Positions 1 to 10,430 are shown, counted from the first letter of the stretch. The stretch is DNA of 64,000 nucleotides from Buxus sempervirens (GCA_947561395.2 OX387192.1:12560221-12624220), one strand, 5' to 3'. The notes: a model not told the origin generated them from the sequence alone. Numbers and translations: made by a program.

Positions 1-173
1 GCCTACCTCTTCAGACTGGGCAGGGGCTTGGAGTGATGGTCAGGCTCTCGTTGGAACGGGGAGAACTCCACTGGAGATATGTGGGAGCCCCTTTTTATCT
101 GCCTGGCTCCACTGTCATAACATTCTTCCCTCGCTATGGAGGTCCTCCGGAGATTGATAAGAGAACGTCATAT
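1..173. other. Unassigned flank of the Cassandra insertion
   Basis: No open frame or motif that I recognise. It ends in CATAT, the left copy of the target duplication of the Cassandra LTR. Confidence 0.5.
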
Positions 174-427
174 TGTAACACCCCAGACCCATAACCAGCA
201 AGATATTGTCCGCTCTGGGCCCAAAGGGCCCTCACGGATTTGTTCTTAAGGGACATCACGAGAAAACTTCCCAGGGGGTCACCCATCCCAAGAGTGCTCT
301 CACCCGAGCATGCTTAACTTTGGGGTCCCCAGGGGATTTAGTCCCGTGTTGTTCCTTAAAAGGCCTCTTGCTAATTTGGGGGTCTTAAGACTACTTATAG
401 CATCCCCGAGCGTTGTGGGATCCCAAC
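174..427 (-). mobile_element. Cassandra TRIM solo LTR with 5S rRNA-derived domain
   Basis: On the plus strand it starts TGTAACACCCC, so the element reads on the minus strand and ends GGGGTGTTACA. The exact direct repeat CATAT flanks it at 169-173 and 428-432, and its 254 bp fit the 240-350 bp known for Cassandra LTRs. Positions 250 to about 360 match the reverse complement of angiosperm 5S rRNA, including CTTCCCAGGGGGTCACCCAT and GAGCATGCTTAACTT. LTRs carrying a 5S sequence are the hallmark of Cassandra. There is no second LTR or PBS next to it, so it is a solo LTR. The terminal T expected at the minus-strand start is missing. Confidence 0.85.
250..360 (-). repeat. 5S rRNA-like segment inside the Cassandra LTR
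   Basis: Aligned by eye to plant 5S rRNA on the minus strand. The internal promoter region (A box, intermediate element and C box) is largely kept, but the first third of the 5S sequence is degraded. It is a retrotransposon part, not a functional 5S gene. Confidence 0.8.
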
Positions 428-432
428 CATAT

Positions 433-1737
433 GCACATCCATGCCTGTAGCTTTCCATGTGAGCTCTACACCTTCACAGCTACCAGACAGGATGCTACAC
501 ATATTTCCTTTGTCAGCTATTTTGCTTGCCCAATGTCTTTTGTAGTATCTTGTGGGCAGATTCCTTGTTGTCCTCCATTTTTAGATACCACTCTCCGTCA
601 TTGAAGAAACTCCACTGGGGATTGAGGAGAGGGTATATGTTTTCTTTTGAGGAGCCTGTCTTTCCCTTTGCCCTTGGTCGTCTCTTTCCCCACTTTGATT
701 GCACCTGTGAAGAAAGGAAGGGAACAGCATGTCAGTTCAAGATCCGCTAGGGAAGATATGCAAAAGCATTTTTCTTATCTTTTCTTTTTCCGAGCCTTTT
801 GCCCATCGCAGCTAGAAGCGGCTCCCGTCACGGTTATGAGATTATTAACTAAGGTTAGTAGCACAATATGAAACTCAGACTTAGTTAAGCATAACAACTG
901 TAGAAAAACACAAACGTGTCAGTATGTGCCTGTATTTGCATTATCAAAAGTTTGTCCAAGGGTAAGGCGGGACTTGGTGTGCTTGGTCTTTTCAGTAGCA
1001 TTGTCATCATAGACCGCCGTAAAATTCTGACTCAGGCACAACCAGCTGGTCTGGACCCTTCAGATTTTTTTTGTCTTCCTAAGCTCACTACTTAACACTG
1101 CTTCTGCTTTTTTCATCCTGCGTAATCCAGACTTGACCATCTTCGTCTTTTCTTCTCTTTAGCCACGACGGACCCCTTTTGCACACAGCGCCCTTTTTTT
1201 CGTGTTTTCACTGTGTCTGGTCTGTTTGGAAATCCCGGATTCCATCATTACCAATGAACACAGACTCGACTGTTTGCCCAGATCATTCTTCTTGGGATCT
1301 GAGAGGTCTTGGAGATAGGACGAAATACAGGCTAGGTTTAGGTTATGAAAAAGAGGTAAGTGGCTTGAAAGGCTTAACTTTTGGGTTCACATAGTGATCT
1401 ACTTCTTATTGTTGTTGGGGCTTACATCCAGGCTTATTTTTTTATCTCTATTTTTGTAGGCTAAACATTTCCCCATTTTCTTTGTTTTTCTCCTTTTCTC
1501 TTTTCTTTTCTTTTGTATTTTCTTTTTCTTTTTGAGATTTTCTTGGCCAGGAACGCCCTTTTTTTCTTTGCTATGCCAGGAATGCCCGTTTTGATGTATA
1601 GAACACTTGTATTGGGTTGAAGGAATATTAAGGCTCAAAATTGTCTAACTAGGGAAGAATTTAAGGTGATTGAAGGGATTCATGGTCTAAGGGAGAGTCA
1701 AAGATGGTCTTTTCTTCATTTCCTAATCAGAATGATC
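433..1737. other. Unassigned region downstream of a gypsy Pol tail
   Basis: No supportable coding region. On the minus strand this lies 3' of the gypsy Pol stop at 1738, so it may be that element's 3' untranslated region. A T/C-rich stretch lies at about 1480-1570. I saw no clear LTR. Confidence 0.4.
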
Positions 1738-1880
1738 TTAGGCGTAGTACAATTTGACTGCGTCTGCATTTATCGGCTCACGAAAAATGGCTCCGTCCAT
1801 TTCTTGTAGGATTAGTGCTCCTCTGGATAGACCCTTGTGGACTACAAATGGCCCTTCATAGTTCGGCTTGAAGTTGCACT
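1738..1880 (-). pseudogene. C-terminal fragment of a Ty3/gypsy polyprotein (Tat/Athila-like)
   Basis: The minus strand from about 1875 to the TAA at 1738-1740 encodes about 45 residues of the classic end of plant gypsy Pol: FKPNYEGPFVV, then SRGALILQEMDG, then EPINADAVKLYYA and stop. These match the integrase C-terminal GPF/Y region of non-chromodomain plant gypsy elements such as Tat/Ogre or Athila. Upstream (toward higher coordinates) the frame is cut off by LTR fragment C1 at about 1882, so integrase core, RNase H and RT are missing here. It is a dead remnant. The lineage is inferred from the tail alone. Confidence 0.75.
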
Positions 1881-1881
1881 T

Positions 1882-2094
1882 ATTTATTTGATATTGTGAA
1901 TAACCAAATAATGTTGGATATTGATTCTTTTGGAATGGTGATTGGTAATAGTTGACTCTGATATTAATGAATTGATGTTAGATCATTGTATTTTCATGTT
2001 TTCCTTTCCTCTAATATAGATCCTGCGGATTTTAACTAACACTTTGGACCTGAGTTATGGTTTCATTACGTAACCCGGATCCTTGGCGTTACAT
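1882..2094 (+). mobile_element. LTR fragment C1 (3' end of a C-family gypsy LTR)
   Basis: It aligns with the last 200 bp of LTR C2 (about 32505-32706), including CTCTGATATT and the end GGCGTTACA. Only the 3' part is left. It is joined on the left to the gypsy Pol tail and on the right to LTR fragment D1. Confidence 0.75.
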
Positions 2095-2673
2095 GATATT
2101 ATATTGAGTTGTTACATGAGTTTTGATATATTGTTGAGATTGTATAATGATTATCCACTTCTTTTTGTCAAGCATGAAAGTATGTTATTTTTAATATGAT
2201 AAAATGTTTATACATGCGTGTGCTACTTATTGGATATTCGTATCATATTCTTCATTTTTGTTTTGTTTTGTTTTTAGCTGATCCACGTGAGGACATTGTT
2301 GGGGTTGATCCATCAAGAGATATTCAAGATTTTTTAGCAGAGGATTATTATTATCCAGATTAGTTTACTTGGATTGTTTGAGGTTATTATAGTTGTTACT
2401 TTTGATGGACATTTTGTTTGTAATTTATTATGAGATTGATAAAGTTAGTTTTACCTTTGTACTAGACATGAATTATATTATTTTGATGGTTTGACATTTT
2501 TGATAGCCACTAAATGATTATGAATTTATTAAATGAAATTTTATTTCCGCACTCTGATATTAAACGAGATTGATATATTATCATTGTCTGGTTTTAGGTT
2601 CTTTGGGCCCATAGTAGCCCTTCGGATACGGGCTTGGTGTAATGTGGCATAGACCTGGATTCAAGGTGTTATA
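2095..2673 (+). mobile_element. LTR fragment D1 (3' part of a 5' LTR)
   Basis: It is homologous to the 3' part of LTR D3 (40070-40599) and to D2 (22825-23038). It ends GGTGTTATA (expected TTACA, one C to T change), directly before the PBS at 2678. It carries the splice-acceptor-like TTTTTAG at 2271-2277 followed by the conserved micro-exon. Confidence 0.8.
2278..2363 (+). other. Conserved LTR micro-exon, D1 copy
   Basis: After TTTTTAG the frame (sharing the G of AG) starts Ala-Asp-Pro-Arg-Glu and ends Glu-Asp-Tyr-Tyr-Tyr-Pro-Asp with TAG at 2361-2363. It has the same phase, start and end as the copies in A1, A2, A3, B3, C2 and D3, although its middle has diverged. Confidence 0.55.
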
Positions 2674-2677
2674 GAGA

Positions 2678-2689
2678 TGGTATCAGAGC
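2678..2689 (+). other. Primer binding site (initiator tRNA-Met)
   Basis: TGGTATCAGAGC lies 5 bp after the LTR end. It is the standard PBS of plant chromoviruses, complementary to the 3' end of initiator tRNA-Met. Confidence 0.9.
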
Positions 2690-2807
2690 ATAGGATCCTA
2701 ACCCTAAGTGGTAGGCCTTATGGTGGTATGGGATTGTGTGCTTGCTAGACAAAACCTAGCGATATTTATAGGAAGAGTTTCTAATTAATTGTTTTTGTTA
2801 TTTTCAG

Positions 2808-3479
2808 ATGGCTTGTAGAGAAAGAGGACGACGATCATGAGTTGAGAAACCTGTTGAGCAGTCAGCTGAGGCCGAGAAATATGCAAATACGTCGCAGCAA
2901 GAGGCTCCACCATTCGCTGGAGGAGATATCTGCTTCATTGTAGGCACTTTAGCTGAGCTCCTCACCAAGGAGAGGGAGGAGAGACTGAAACAAGGTGAGA
3001 ACAACAATGGGACTGGAGGTGGTAATGGAAAACGAAATGGAGATGTCCCGGTACAGCATGGGGGAGATTCAGGCAGCACGGGATTTGGGGCAGTTACGTA
3101 AGATGGATCCTCCTACTTTTAGAGGAGTACCTGATCCAGTGGAGGCATAGCGTTGGCTATTACGAGTTAAGTGGATTTTTGAGGCTATGGACTACCCAAA
3201 TGATAGGAAGGTGAGATTGGCATCGTTTCTGTTCGAGGGGGAGGCAGCTCATTGGTGGAGAGTTGTGAAGAAGTAGGATCCCCAGGCTGTTCATATGTCA
3301 TGGGCTCGTTTTACTAAGAGGTTGTTTGAGCAGTATTTCTCTGATGAGGTTCACCTTCGAAAGGAGTAGGAGTTTATGACTATTGCTCAGGGAGGATAGA
3401 CAGTGGCTTAGTATGAGGCACAGTTTGCTGAGCTATCAAGGTTTGCACCTCATATGGTCCAGGATGAGAAGAAGAAGAC
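2808..3479 (+). pseudogene. Decayed gag of a D-family Tekay-like gypsy element
   Basis: It starts at the ATG of MACRERGRRS, directly after TTTTCAG. The protein is homologous to the gag of element A2: a short basic start, FAGGDICFIVGTLAELL (A2 has PGGDIWTVVSSLAELL), KEREERL, then the retrotransposon gag core with WIFEAMDYP, VRLASFLFEGEAAHWW and YFSDEV. At least six in-frame stops occur, and at nearly all of them A2 or the family has Gln or Arg (CAG to TAG, CGA to TGA). The reading is cut at 3479 by insertion of LTR A1 and no continuation was found. Capsid function is lost. It belongs to the element whose LTR end (D1) and PBS lie just upstream. Confidence 0.85.
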
Positions 3480-3703
3480 TGTAAAACCCCGAATTTCCCT
3501 TAAATAATAAATTAAATTAGTAAATAATATTACCCAGAGTTATGATTGATAGAAACATTTAAATATTGTAGGGGGTGATCAACTTAGCGGAGATCCAGAA
3601 TTAGACGCAGATCTGACCGTCCGATCATGAGATATCAAGGTATGTATTCTGATTGGGCGTGTGTATGGAATTTGGTATAGGTGAGACACATGGGATAAGT
3701 GAG

Positions 3704-3711
3704 TATAAGTA
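3704..3711 (+). promoter_or_regulatory. TATA-like box of LTR A1
   Basis: TATAAGTA lies about 200 bp before the conserved donor. A TATA box lies at the same relative place in A2, A3, the B copies, C2, F, G, T and O LTRs. Confidence 0.5.
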
Positions 3712-3910
3712 TTAGTTTAATAACCTAAATTTATACGCGTGTATTCTCGCTTGTATTGATCAGCCGCAAGCGACAAGCGACCGAAGGAGAAGAAGAAGAA
3801 GGGGAAGAAGAAAAGCTTGGGTTTTTGGAGTTCTTCATCTTCAAGAGTGTTGCTGGGTGATAGAGAAGCGTGGTTGAGAGAAGAGAGGAAGAGGAACCTT
3901 CGTTCAAGAG

Positions 3911-5372
3911 GTAGGTGACACCGTTTTGGTTTTAAATTCGGATTTATCTCTGTTTAATCGCAAACGCATGTTTCTATGACATGTAAAGTTGTATTTAGTT
4001 AGCTAAGCATGTTATAAATACATTAGAATGAGTTTAGACGAGAAAAATCGTGATTTAGAACTGTTTCTGCTCGATTTGGTGAGACCGCCGACCTCGACTG
4101 TGCGAGGCGCTCATCGGCGATCTTAGGCGCTGGTTAAAGTTTTGAGGACGCCGTGGACCGCGGGACGACGGACCGTGGGCGCTCGAAATTGCAGTACCGC
4201 CGACTGATGACCGCCCGGAGCGATCCTGAGCGATCCCAGGCGCTCTCAGCAGAATTTCCAATTTTTCATAATTTCGAACCTAAATCAATTCTAAACCATT
4301 TTTAGACAATTTTAATGATTAATTAAGGTACTTTAAGACCAAAATAAACTACCTAAATCCCTGTTTTACAGAAAAACAAATTAGGGAGATATTTAGGACA
4401 TTAGTTGCCAAGTTTTGAAGGTATATGAGAAATGTGATTTTGGAAAAGCCTAACTACCCTTTGATTATCTAAACACTTCTAAATGACATTATAAATCATA
4501 AGACATTATAAAGAGAATTCAGAATCCGAATGACGGAATAATGAAGTGAATGTACAGATATAACCATTATATGCCGCTAGGCACCAACCCTTATAGAAAT
4601 ATGATACTTTAGGGAATTTTGGAGTCTAGTGGGCATAGCTGGTTATGGATCCATAGTCGTAGCTAGATAGCTGAGGGATATGTCATTTGGGTTGAGTTAC
4701 TCCTATATGCGACGCGCTTCCTTTGCAAGTCAGTTTGTCTGGGAATGTCCTATGTCTGGAGGGACACCCCGGTGAGCTGCTGGTGATTCCCTGTACATGT
4801 GGATAAGCAACCACCTCCATGTATTGATTCTGGTGCTGCATGCTGGTGGTACATGCCAACTTTGATGGGTACGTGTGCAATAAGTCGGTGACTACGGCTC
4901 TTGTCTAAGCTGCGCTGCATGGGGCTTGAGTATCATTAGTAGCATCGCTCCTAAGTCGCACGGTGGTATAGCAATTGGTTGAGAATCATCTCAAAAGGTT
5001 TATCTTACTTTGTGAGTCCTACAATGACACTGAAAACATAACACTTGATATGATTACTATTGTGCACGTGCGGGATGCATGTGATTGGGATATTGGTTGG
5101 ATGTGACTGCTTAGTACATCCTGGCAATGCTTGGATTATGCTATTGATTTGGCTATTGAGTTCTTATATTAAAACTTGCTAAAAATCATTTCTAGAACTG
5201 TTATTAAACTGTTTTGTGTTCATGAATGGTATAAATGATTATGCGAGCCTGATTTATCGATGTTGCTTAATCGTGCATGAAATGCTACTTTGCTTATATT
5301 AACTGTTTAATCATGCATGTGTTACCTACTGAGATATTCGTATCTCACCCTACTTCTATTCCATTTTTTCAG
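3911..5372 (+). other. Predicted intron inside LTR A1
   Basis: Donor AAGAG|GTAGGTGACACC at 3911; acceptor CCATTTTTTCAG ending at 5372. Both ends are kept at matching places in A2 (43025-44484) and in other LTR families. Pyrimidine-tract length differs between A1 and A2 while the sequence after AG is conserved, which fits an intron better than a continuous frame. No transcript evidence is available here. Confidence 0.5.
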
Positions 5373-5461
5373 CTGATACGCGAGAGGGGGATCTCTTAGA
5401 CTTCCAGGGAGAGATAGCCGAGTATTCGCCGGAGGATTATTATTATCCAGACCTTGTCTGA
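5373..5461 (+). other. Conserved LTR micro-exon, A1 copy
   Basis: About 29 codons, from Ala-Asp-Thr-Arg-Glu to Glu-Asp-Tyr-Tyr-Tyr-Pro-Asp-Leu-Val and TGA (5459-5461). Against the A2 copy there are seven base differences: GCC/GCT, TCG/TCT, CCG/CCA, TAT/TAC, CCA/CCC and GAC/GAT, all silent, and GTC/ATC (Val/Ile). The peptide is strongly acidic and ends in a tyrosine triplet. I know of no named domain for it. Confidence 0.6.
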
Positions 5462-5838
5462 GGTGGATTGATGTTATAGACTTAGCATTTTTAATTGGTT
5501 ATTATCATTTATTGGATTTGATGTATGAGAGAGACAAGAGAGAGTTAGTAACCAGTTCATTCTACCGGACTTTGATACTATTGACTGATGGTCAAGCTTT
5601 ATGCTTGTTTGAGGATTTTGATCTACACTTCCGCACATACTTGTTTCCGCACTCTGATAGTTTAATATATGGATTGGATTTACTTTCTTTGGTCTGGTAT
5701 GTTATTGATGTTGTAATTGATATGGGCCAGTAACACCTCGGATTTGGTTGTTGAACTAAATTCGGGTTGTTACAGTAGAGAACCGGGTTCGGGTCGGGTG
5801 CCGGTTTGCACTGACCCGGGTTCGGGGCGTTACAGAGA

Positions 5839-5850
5839 TGGTATCAGAGC
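5839..5850 (+). other. Primer binding site of element A1
   Basis: TGGTATCAGAGC, 4 bp after the LTR end. It is complementary to initiator tRNA-Met. Confidence 0.9.
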
Positions 5851-5894
5851 AATGGTCCTAACCTTAGATTAGCCAGCTTTAGGGGAATGGGATT

Positions 5895-5958
5895 GTGAGT
5901 ACGCTAGATAGAACCCCTAGAATTATTGGATTCTAACAAGTGAAATTGTATTTTGCAG
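5895..5958 (+). other. Possible 64-nt leader intron ending at the gag ATG
   Basis: Donor ATT|GTGAGT at 5895, branch-like TTCTAAC at about 5932, and TTTTGCAG ending at 5958 directly against the gag ATG. Element A2 has the same layout (45010-45074), and the decayed D-family gag also has TTTTCAG abutting its ATG. It is at the lower size limit for plant introns, so uncertain. Confidence 0.3.
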
Positions 5959-6228
5959 ATGGCTGGTAGGGGAAGACGTGCTAGAGTTGATCCTATTGAG
6001 GAGGAGCAGCAGGATGTTCCACTACCTCCACCACCTCCAGGGGGTGATATATGGACTGTTGTTGGCACATTGGCAGAGCTTCTTGCCAAGGAGAGAGAGG
6101 AGAGACTGAGCCAGCATGGCAATGGCGGGAATGGTGGCAATGGTCACGGAGAAGAGCCTATACATGAGCAGGCCATACATACGGCCAAGGATCTTGAGCA
6201 ATTCAGGAAATTGGATCCACCAGTCTTT
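5959..6228 (+). pseudogene. gag N-terminus of element A1, truncated
   Basis: It encodes about 90 residues from MAGRGRRARVDP through the proline run and the Gly/Asn-rich linker to FRKLDPPVF, closely matching the first 90 residues of the A2 gag (45075). After about 6228 the sequence changes to the leader of the Tat/Ogre-like element. The retrotransposon gag core, zinc knuckle and all of pol are missing. The ATG was chosen by homology with A2 and because it directly follows TTTTGCAG. It cannot make a functional capsid protein. Confidence 0.85.
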
Positions 6229-7460
6229 GTCTTTCATCTGCTTTTGGTGTCAGACCGCAGGAAAACTTACAACTTAACAGCTTGGGTGAAAGTCACATGA
6301 TATTTACAAGATCTACAAAGAAGTGATCCTTAAGGCTGTCGGGAGCCCAAAAGAAGGGTACAAGTTTCTTCAAAGGCAGGTGAGCTGAATATCCTAGATC
6401 TAGGGTTTATGCCCTTACTCTGATCTGGCCTGCTTTCATCTGTTTGTCCGATTTGGCCGGCTTTCATTTGTTCAAAAGACCAATCTGGACTCAGGGTGCT
6501 TCCAGCGGACTCAAATGGGTCGAGGCCCACAGCTCACGGGACTCTATGCATGGATCTGGGATGGTTCCCCTGATCAAAATTAGGTGGGCTTCCTTAATTA
6601 GGGCTAAGACAGCCCATGATCTAGGGTTTACTCAATTTGATGCAAGAAAGCGGGGGTTGCGGCCCCTGACGGACTCTTGGATTTTATTTTGATTTTACTC
6701 CTCTTGTATTCATCATTCAAAGCACATTCAAAGAAGCGCAGTGTATCAGACGTAATAGGTGAGAAAAGGATACCCAGCCCGAGACATACGCTTGCAAGGG
6801 TCTGGACCAAGTACTAGACCCTCGCGTACCTCGGCAAGAAACCAGTGGCGCTATAGGAATCTAGAAACCTGGGGAGATGGTTTTACCTCGTTTTCCTTGG
6901 CAAGCAATGGGCGCATGAGGCAAATCCCATCCCAAAAATCTGTTTATACGAATCTAAAGGGCGGCTACTAGAGAGGTCTAAGTCTTGGTAAAGAAGAAGC
7001 GATATCCGATCAATAGCATATCCCATGTTAGGTTGGATCATTCACACAATCTACCTCATGCGTGTCACCCCACGCAGTTTTTATTAAAGTTTTAAACCAT
7101 TCCACGGTGTTTGTGAGTGCACATGTGTGCAATTGGTCTGAGTGCTGCATCTAATTGGGTGAGCTTGATCTCGATATTTATTGACAGAAGGAATTTACAC
7201 TACCTCCTATAGTAAAGTGAGGAATTAGTACGTAAATTTATGTTCTGGGAAAGTTCCCAGGAAACTAGAGGGGTCACAGAGGTCCCACTTAAGACCCAGT
7301 TTCCTTAGGGCATGTAAGTCCTTTTTGGAAGAACTTCCCCAAAAATATGAATTTCCGTATATTCTACCTTTTACTAAAGTAAGGCGAAGAAAAACCCCAT
7401 GTATCAACTATATCCCTTTTATATTGACTCTCTTTGACCAGGATCCGACTGGGTTGAGAA
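6229..7460 (-). mobile_element. Non-coding leader of a Tat/Ogre-like element
   Basis: It lies between the truncated A1 gag and the reverse-complement PBS at 7461, so it is internal to the element whose 5' LTR is O1. Tat/Ogre elements have long leaders. I found no gag homology in any minus-strand frame. The left end is a deletion or rearrangement junction. Confidence 0.5.
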
Positions 7461-7479
7461 GTCCCCAGCGAAGTCGCCA
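7461..7479 (-). other. Primer binding site of the Tat/Ogre-like element
   Basis: The minus strand reads TGGCGACTTCGCTGGGGAC, a TGG-initial PBS of the type seen in plant Tat/Ogre elements (the tRNA-Arg assignment is from memory of the group). It is separated from the LTR end TGCACGTG (plus strand, 7485) by 5 bp. Confidence 0.7.
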
Positions 7480-8315
7480 GGCTATGCACGTGTCCGATCC
7501 GCGGGATCGCATTGCTGACTGGACTCGAGGCGCACGAGAGTGTGTGCCTCTCTTTTTTCTAGAAAATCGGGATTTGGAGTCGTCACTGCCTGATGGGGTA
7601 CAGGCAAACACCTGGGTTCCTAAAGTTTGTCTATTATTGGTTTGTGACTTGAGATTCTAGCTAAGTTCTTGGTTACGGTCCGGGGAAGTTCGTAAACACG
7701 CTGGTCCACCCCGTCGGGTGACGGGTCCCATGGGTCTTCCTGGTTTAGAATCAACTTTTTTCTATTCACCCAATCCTACTCAGATATGCATTCTCAATTT
7801 AAGTCTGTGTGGAGGCCACCTGAGTGGTGCAGATCCCCCCTTTTATTTGATTTTTATCTTTTTATTTTGAAGATGAATTGGGTCTGGCGTGTGGGCCCCA
7901 TTGGAAGGCCCACGGGTATGCTAATTTGGGCTTAAAGTAATCCCAAGTCCTGTTTGGAGTTTACGTTGGATAACCCCTTCCCTTTTTGTTTGGTTCATTT
8001 TGGTTTGGAGGTGATTTAAACATGCAAAATTATTTAAATTGATTGGTTTAAGCTTTTAAAAGGGGAGTCCATTGGGGCTTGAAGGAGGCCCATGGGCCTA
8101 TCCAAGTTGCTAGAGATCCATCCTTGAGATGGACCTAGGTTAAGCAAGATGGGTGGGCCCCATTGGAAGGCCCACAAGGAGGCAATACTGGGCCTTGGAT
8201 GGACCCAAATACCAAAAGAGTTCTCTGATTACTCAGAGACCATGTTGGCACAAGGTAAGTTAACCATGGTTAAATTAATCCCAAAAAAATCATACATCTG
8301 TATTTTCTGTGGCTT

Positions 8316-8392
8316 GCCCGTATGATACATACGGTTTGGCCTGGTCCGTACATATTATACGGGCCAGGCCAAACCGCCCTATGTATACGGGC
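8316..8392. repeat. 77-bp nested inverted repeat in LTR O1
   Basis: Outer arms GCCCGTAT / ATACGGGC, a perfect 13-bp middle arm CGGTTTGGCCTGG / CCAGGCCAAACCG, and inner arms CCGTA / TACGG. It would form one long hairpin. Confidence 0.9.
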
Positions 8393-9335
8393 AACACAGA
8401 GAGATCCATTAATGCAATTTTCGGTTGGGGGGAATCGGATAAAACCTATTCTCTAAGCTTATTCAAAGGGGGGAAGGAGAGAGAAGGCTTGGGGCCTTTC
8501 CCTCTCTTATTTTGAACTTGAACTCAAGGTAAACAAGGACCTTAGGTGTCCCTATTTTAGTGATGGAGGCTTCCTCCCTTCTTCCATAGGGAGAATAAAG
8601 GGGAGTGACCCGGTAGGTCCAAACCATGGTCTAACCGGCCAAACCATGTTCATGCATCCAACCATCAATCAAATATACGTGTGAATATACAATAAAGCAC
8701 CGAGATATGCTGAAAATCAGTGGGTTTGAGTGCACTATACTTGTTAGTGTGTTCATGTTAAATGGAATGAAACCAAGATGAGGAAGGCCTAAACATGTAT
8801 CCTCAGTGCGTCAAGCATGTGCAAGGTGGTTTGTGCTTACGTCATGTATACAAAGTAAACCAAAACAGTAAATAAAACATGTTGAAAGGTATATTTAAGC
8901 TTAATGCTCACATATGCAAACCCATGCTAATAATCCACATCATGCAATAATGACACTTCACATCCCAAGAGAGTGAGAAGATAAACAAGAGAGAGGAATG
9001 GGGGGCTTTAAGGGATACATGTGATGTAAATGAGGAGAACATGCTCTCCTTTTGTCAACTGAAGCAAAGATAACAGTGACACCGAAAAAAAAAGAAAGCC
9101 TTGATGGAGACCTTAAAAAGGGGGATATCACTGGCCCTCCTCCTCTCATTTGGACTTAGACACCTCCCCTTACCATGGGAGTTCATTCACGTGAATCAAA
9201 AATGAAAGAGATGAAGGGAAGAAAGGAAAAGAAAAGAAAAGAGCCATGTAGAATAACGAAAATCAAGTAAAAAACTAAACATGCTCCATTTGCTCCATAC
9301 TTCATATATGTTACATAAAAGACATCGAGGAGCTT

Positions 9336-9618
9336 ACCTTGAGGAAGAAGGACCTCTTTGGTACTGTGTGGAGACCTCTTGAGGCTAGCACAACAACTAG
9401 AGAACACTTCTTGGAGTTCCACAGCACTTCTTCAAGCTCTCTTCTTGCTTGGGTTGAAGAAGAAAAGGTTAGAAGGGGGTTTGAGAAGGTTAAAATGGGG
9501 TGGAAGACTTGGAGAGTGAGAGAGGAGGGTTGAGGGAGTGTTTCGGGTGAGGAAGAAGGGTTAGAGAAGCAAAGAAGGCAAGCCAACCCCTTGTATTGAG
9601 TGCAGGGCCGTATTTATA
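9336..9618 (-). promoter_or_regulatory. TATA box and splice donor of LTR O1
   Basis: The minus strand has TATAAATA at 9618-9611, then CAAG|GTAAGC with GT at 9337-9336. O2 repeats the pair (TATAAAAG at 37387, donor at 37850). Confidence 0.5.
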
Positions 9619-9625
9619 GAAAACA

Positions 9626-9940
9626 AGCCTGTTTGTATATAGTATACGGGCAGGCCTTGTCCCTACACCATGTACGGATGGGATGTCTTGTCAGCAATCA
9701 TCGAGATTTACCATGTGGCAGATTCGCGCAGAGGATAAGATTTTCAAAGATTTCTCAAAACCGTATGGGAATTGCGGGCAAAGCATTTTTTGCCCAATTT
9801 TGCTCTGTCCAAATGTAATGTACGGTTCTTTTTGGATTCCCTGAGATTTCCTCGGATTCTGGATAAGGTTTTGGATAAGATTCTATTCGTATATGGTATA
9901 CAGGCGAGGCGTGTCCGTATATACAGTATGGACATGACAC
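9626..9940. repeat. Cluster of GTATACGG-type inverted repeats upstream of the O1 TATA box
   Basis: Short inverted repeats such as GTATATAGTATAC and CCGTATATACAGTATGG lie 5' of the TATA box in the LTR sense direction. They resemble the GTATCCGG hairpins of the T-family LTRs. Confidence 0.55.
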
Positions 9941-10169
9941 TCTCTCTCCAATTTGGCTAATTTGATGTGGATCCTTTCACTTAATGAGAGAATCCGAATT
10001 TTGATTTTCTAATTATTTTAATTAGCAAAAATGAGATATTTTGAAAAGTAATATTATTTTATTCAAGATATTTTTCTTTCTTGTCCCTTTGTCCTTTCCT
10101 TTGCCACTTGGCAGATGTGATTCACACATTCACCACGTGGATAGCTTTTCTGCATTTTTGCCCTAGGGT

Positions 10170-10430
10170 CTGATCTGCTCATAACTTTTTCATCTGGACC
10201 CCGATTCTAGAAACTCAGTTGCATTGGAACCGTGTCAGGATTTCCTATTCATCAGGATAGGACAGGGCAGCCAATTTAGCTTTGGCCAGATAGGAAAAAG
10301 TGCTCCCTAGGATTTGATCTTGCCCATAACTCCTTCATCTAGACCCCGATTCTAGCAAACTCCGTTGCATCGGAACCGTGTCAAGATTTCCTATCCATCA
10401 GGATAGGCTATGGCAGCCAATCTGGATTTG
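10170..10430 (-). repeat. Degenerate U3 tandem repeats in LTR O1
   Basis: Two units of about 140 bp share CATAACTCCTTCATCTAGAC-like text and GTGTCAGGATTTCC/GTGTCAAGATTTCC. LTR O2 has about five such units (36450-37120). Confidence 0.65.

Larger units (their letters stand above)
3480..5834 (+). mobile_element. LTR A1 (5' LTR, Tekay-like gypsy family A)
   Basis: It starts TGTAAAACCCCGAAT, ends GGGGCGTTACA (2,355 bp), and is followed by a PBS. It is close to LTR A2 (42598-44947) along its whole length. Inside it are a TATA-like box (3704-3711), the donor GAG|GTAGGTG (3911), an intron-like stretch of 1,462 bp, a pyrimidine tract with AG (5371-5372), then the micro-exon. It sits in the D-family gag. 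The left flank is AAGAC, but the right partner is not visible because the element is truncated. Confidence 0.92.

Noticed and set aside
250-360. 5S rRNA gene
   Set aside because: The 5' third is degraded and it lies within LTR ends with a target duplication, so it is part of Cassandra.
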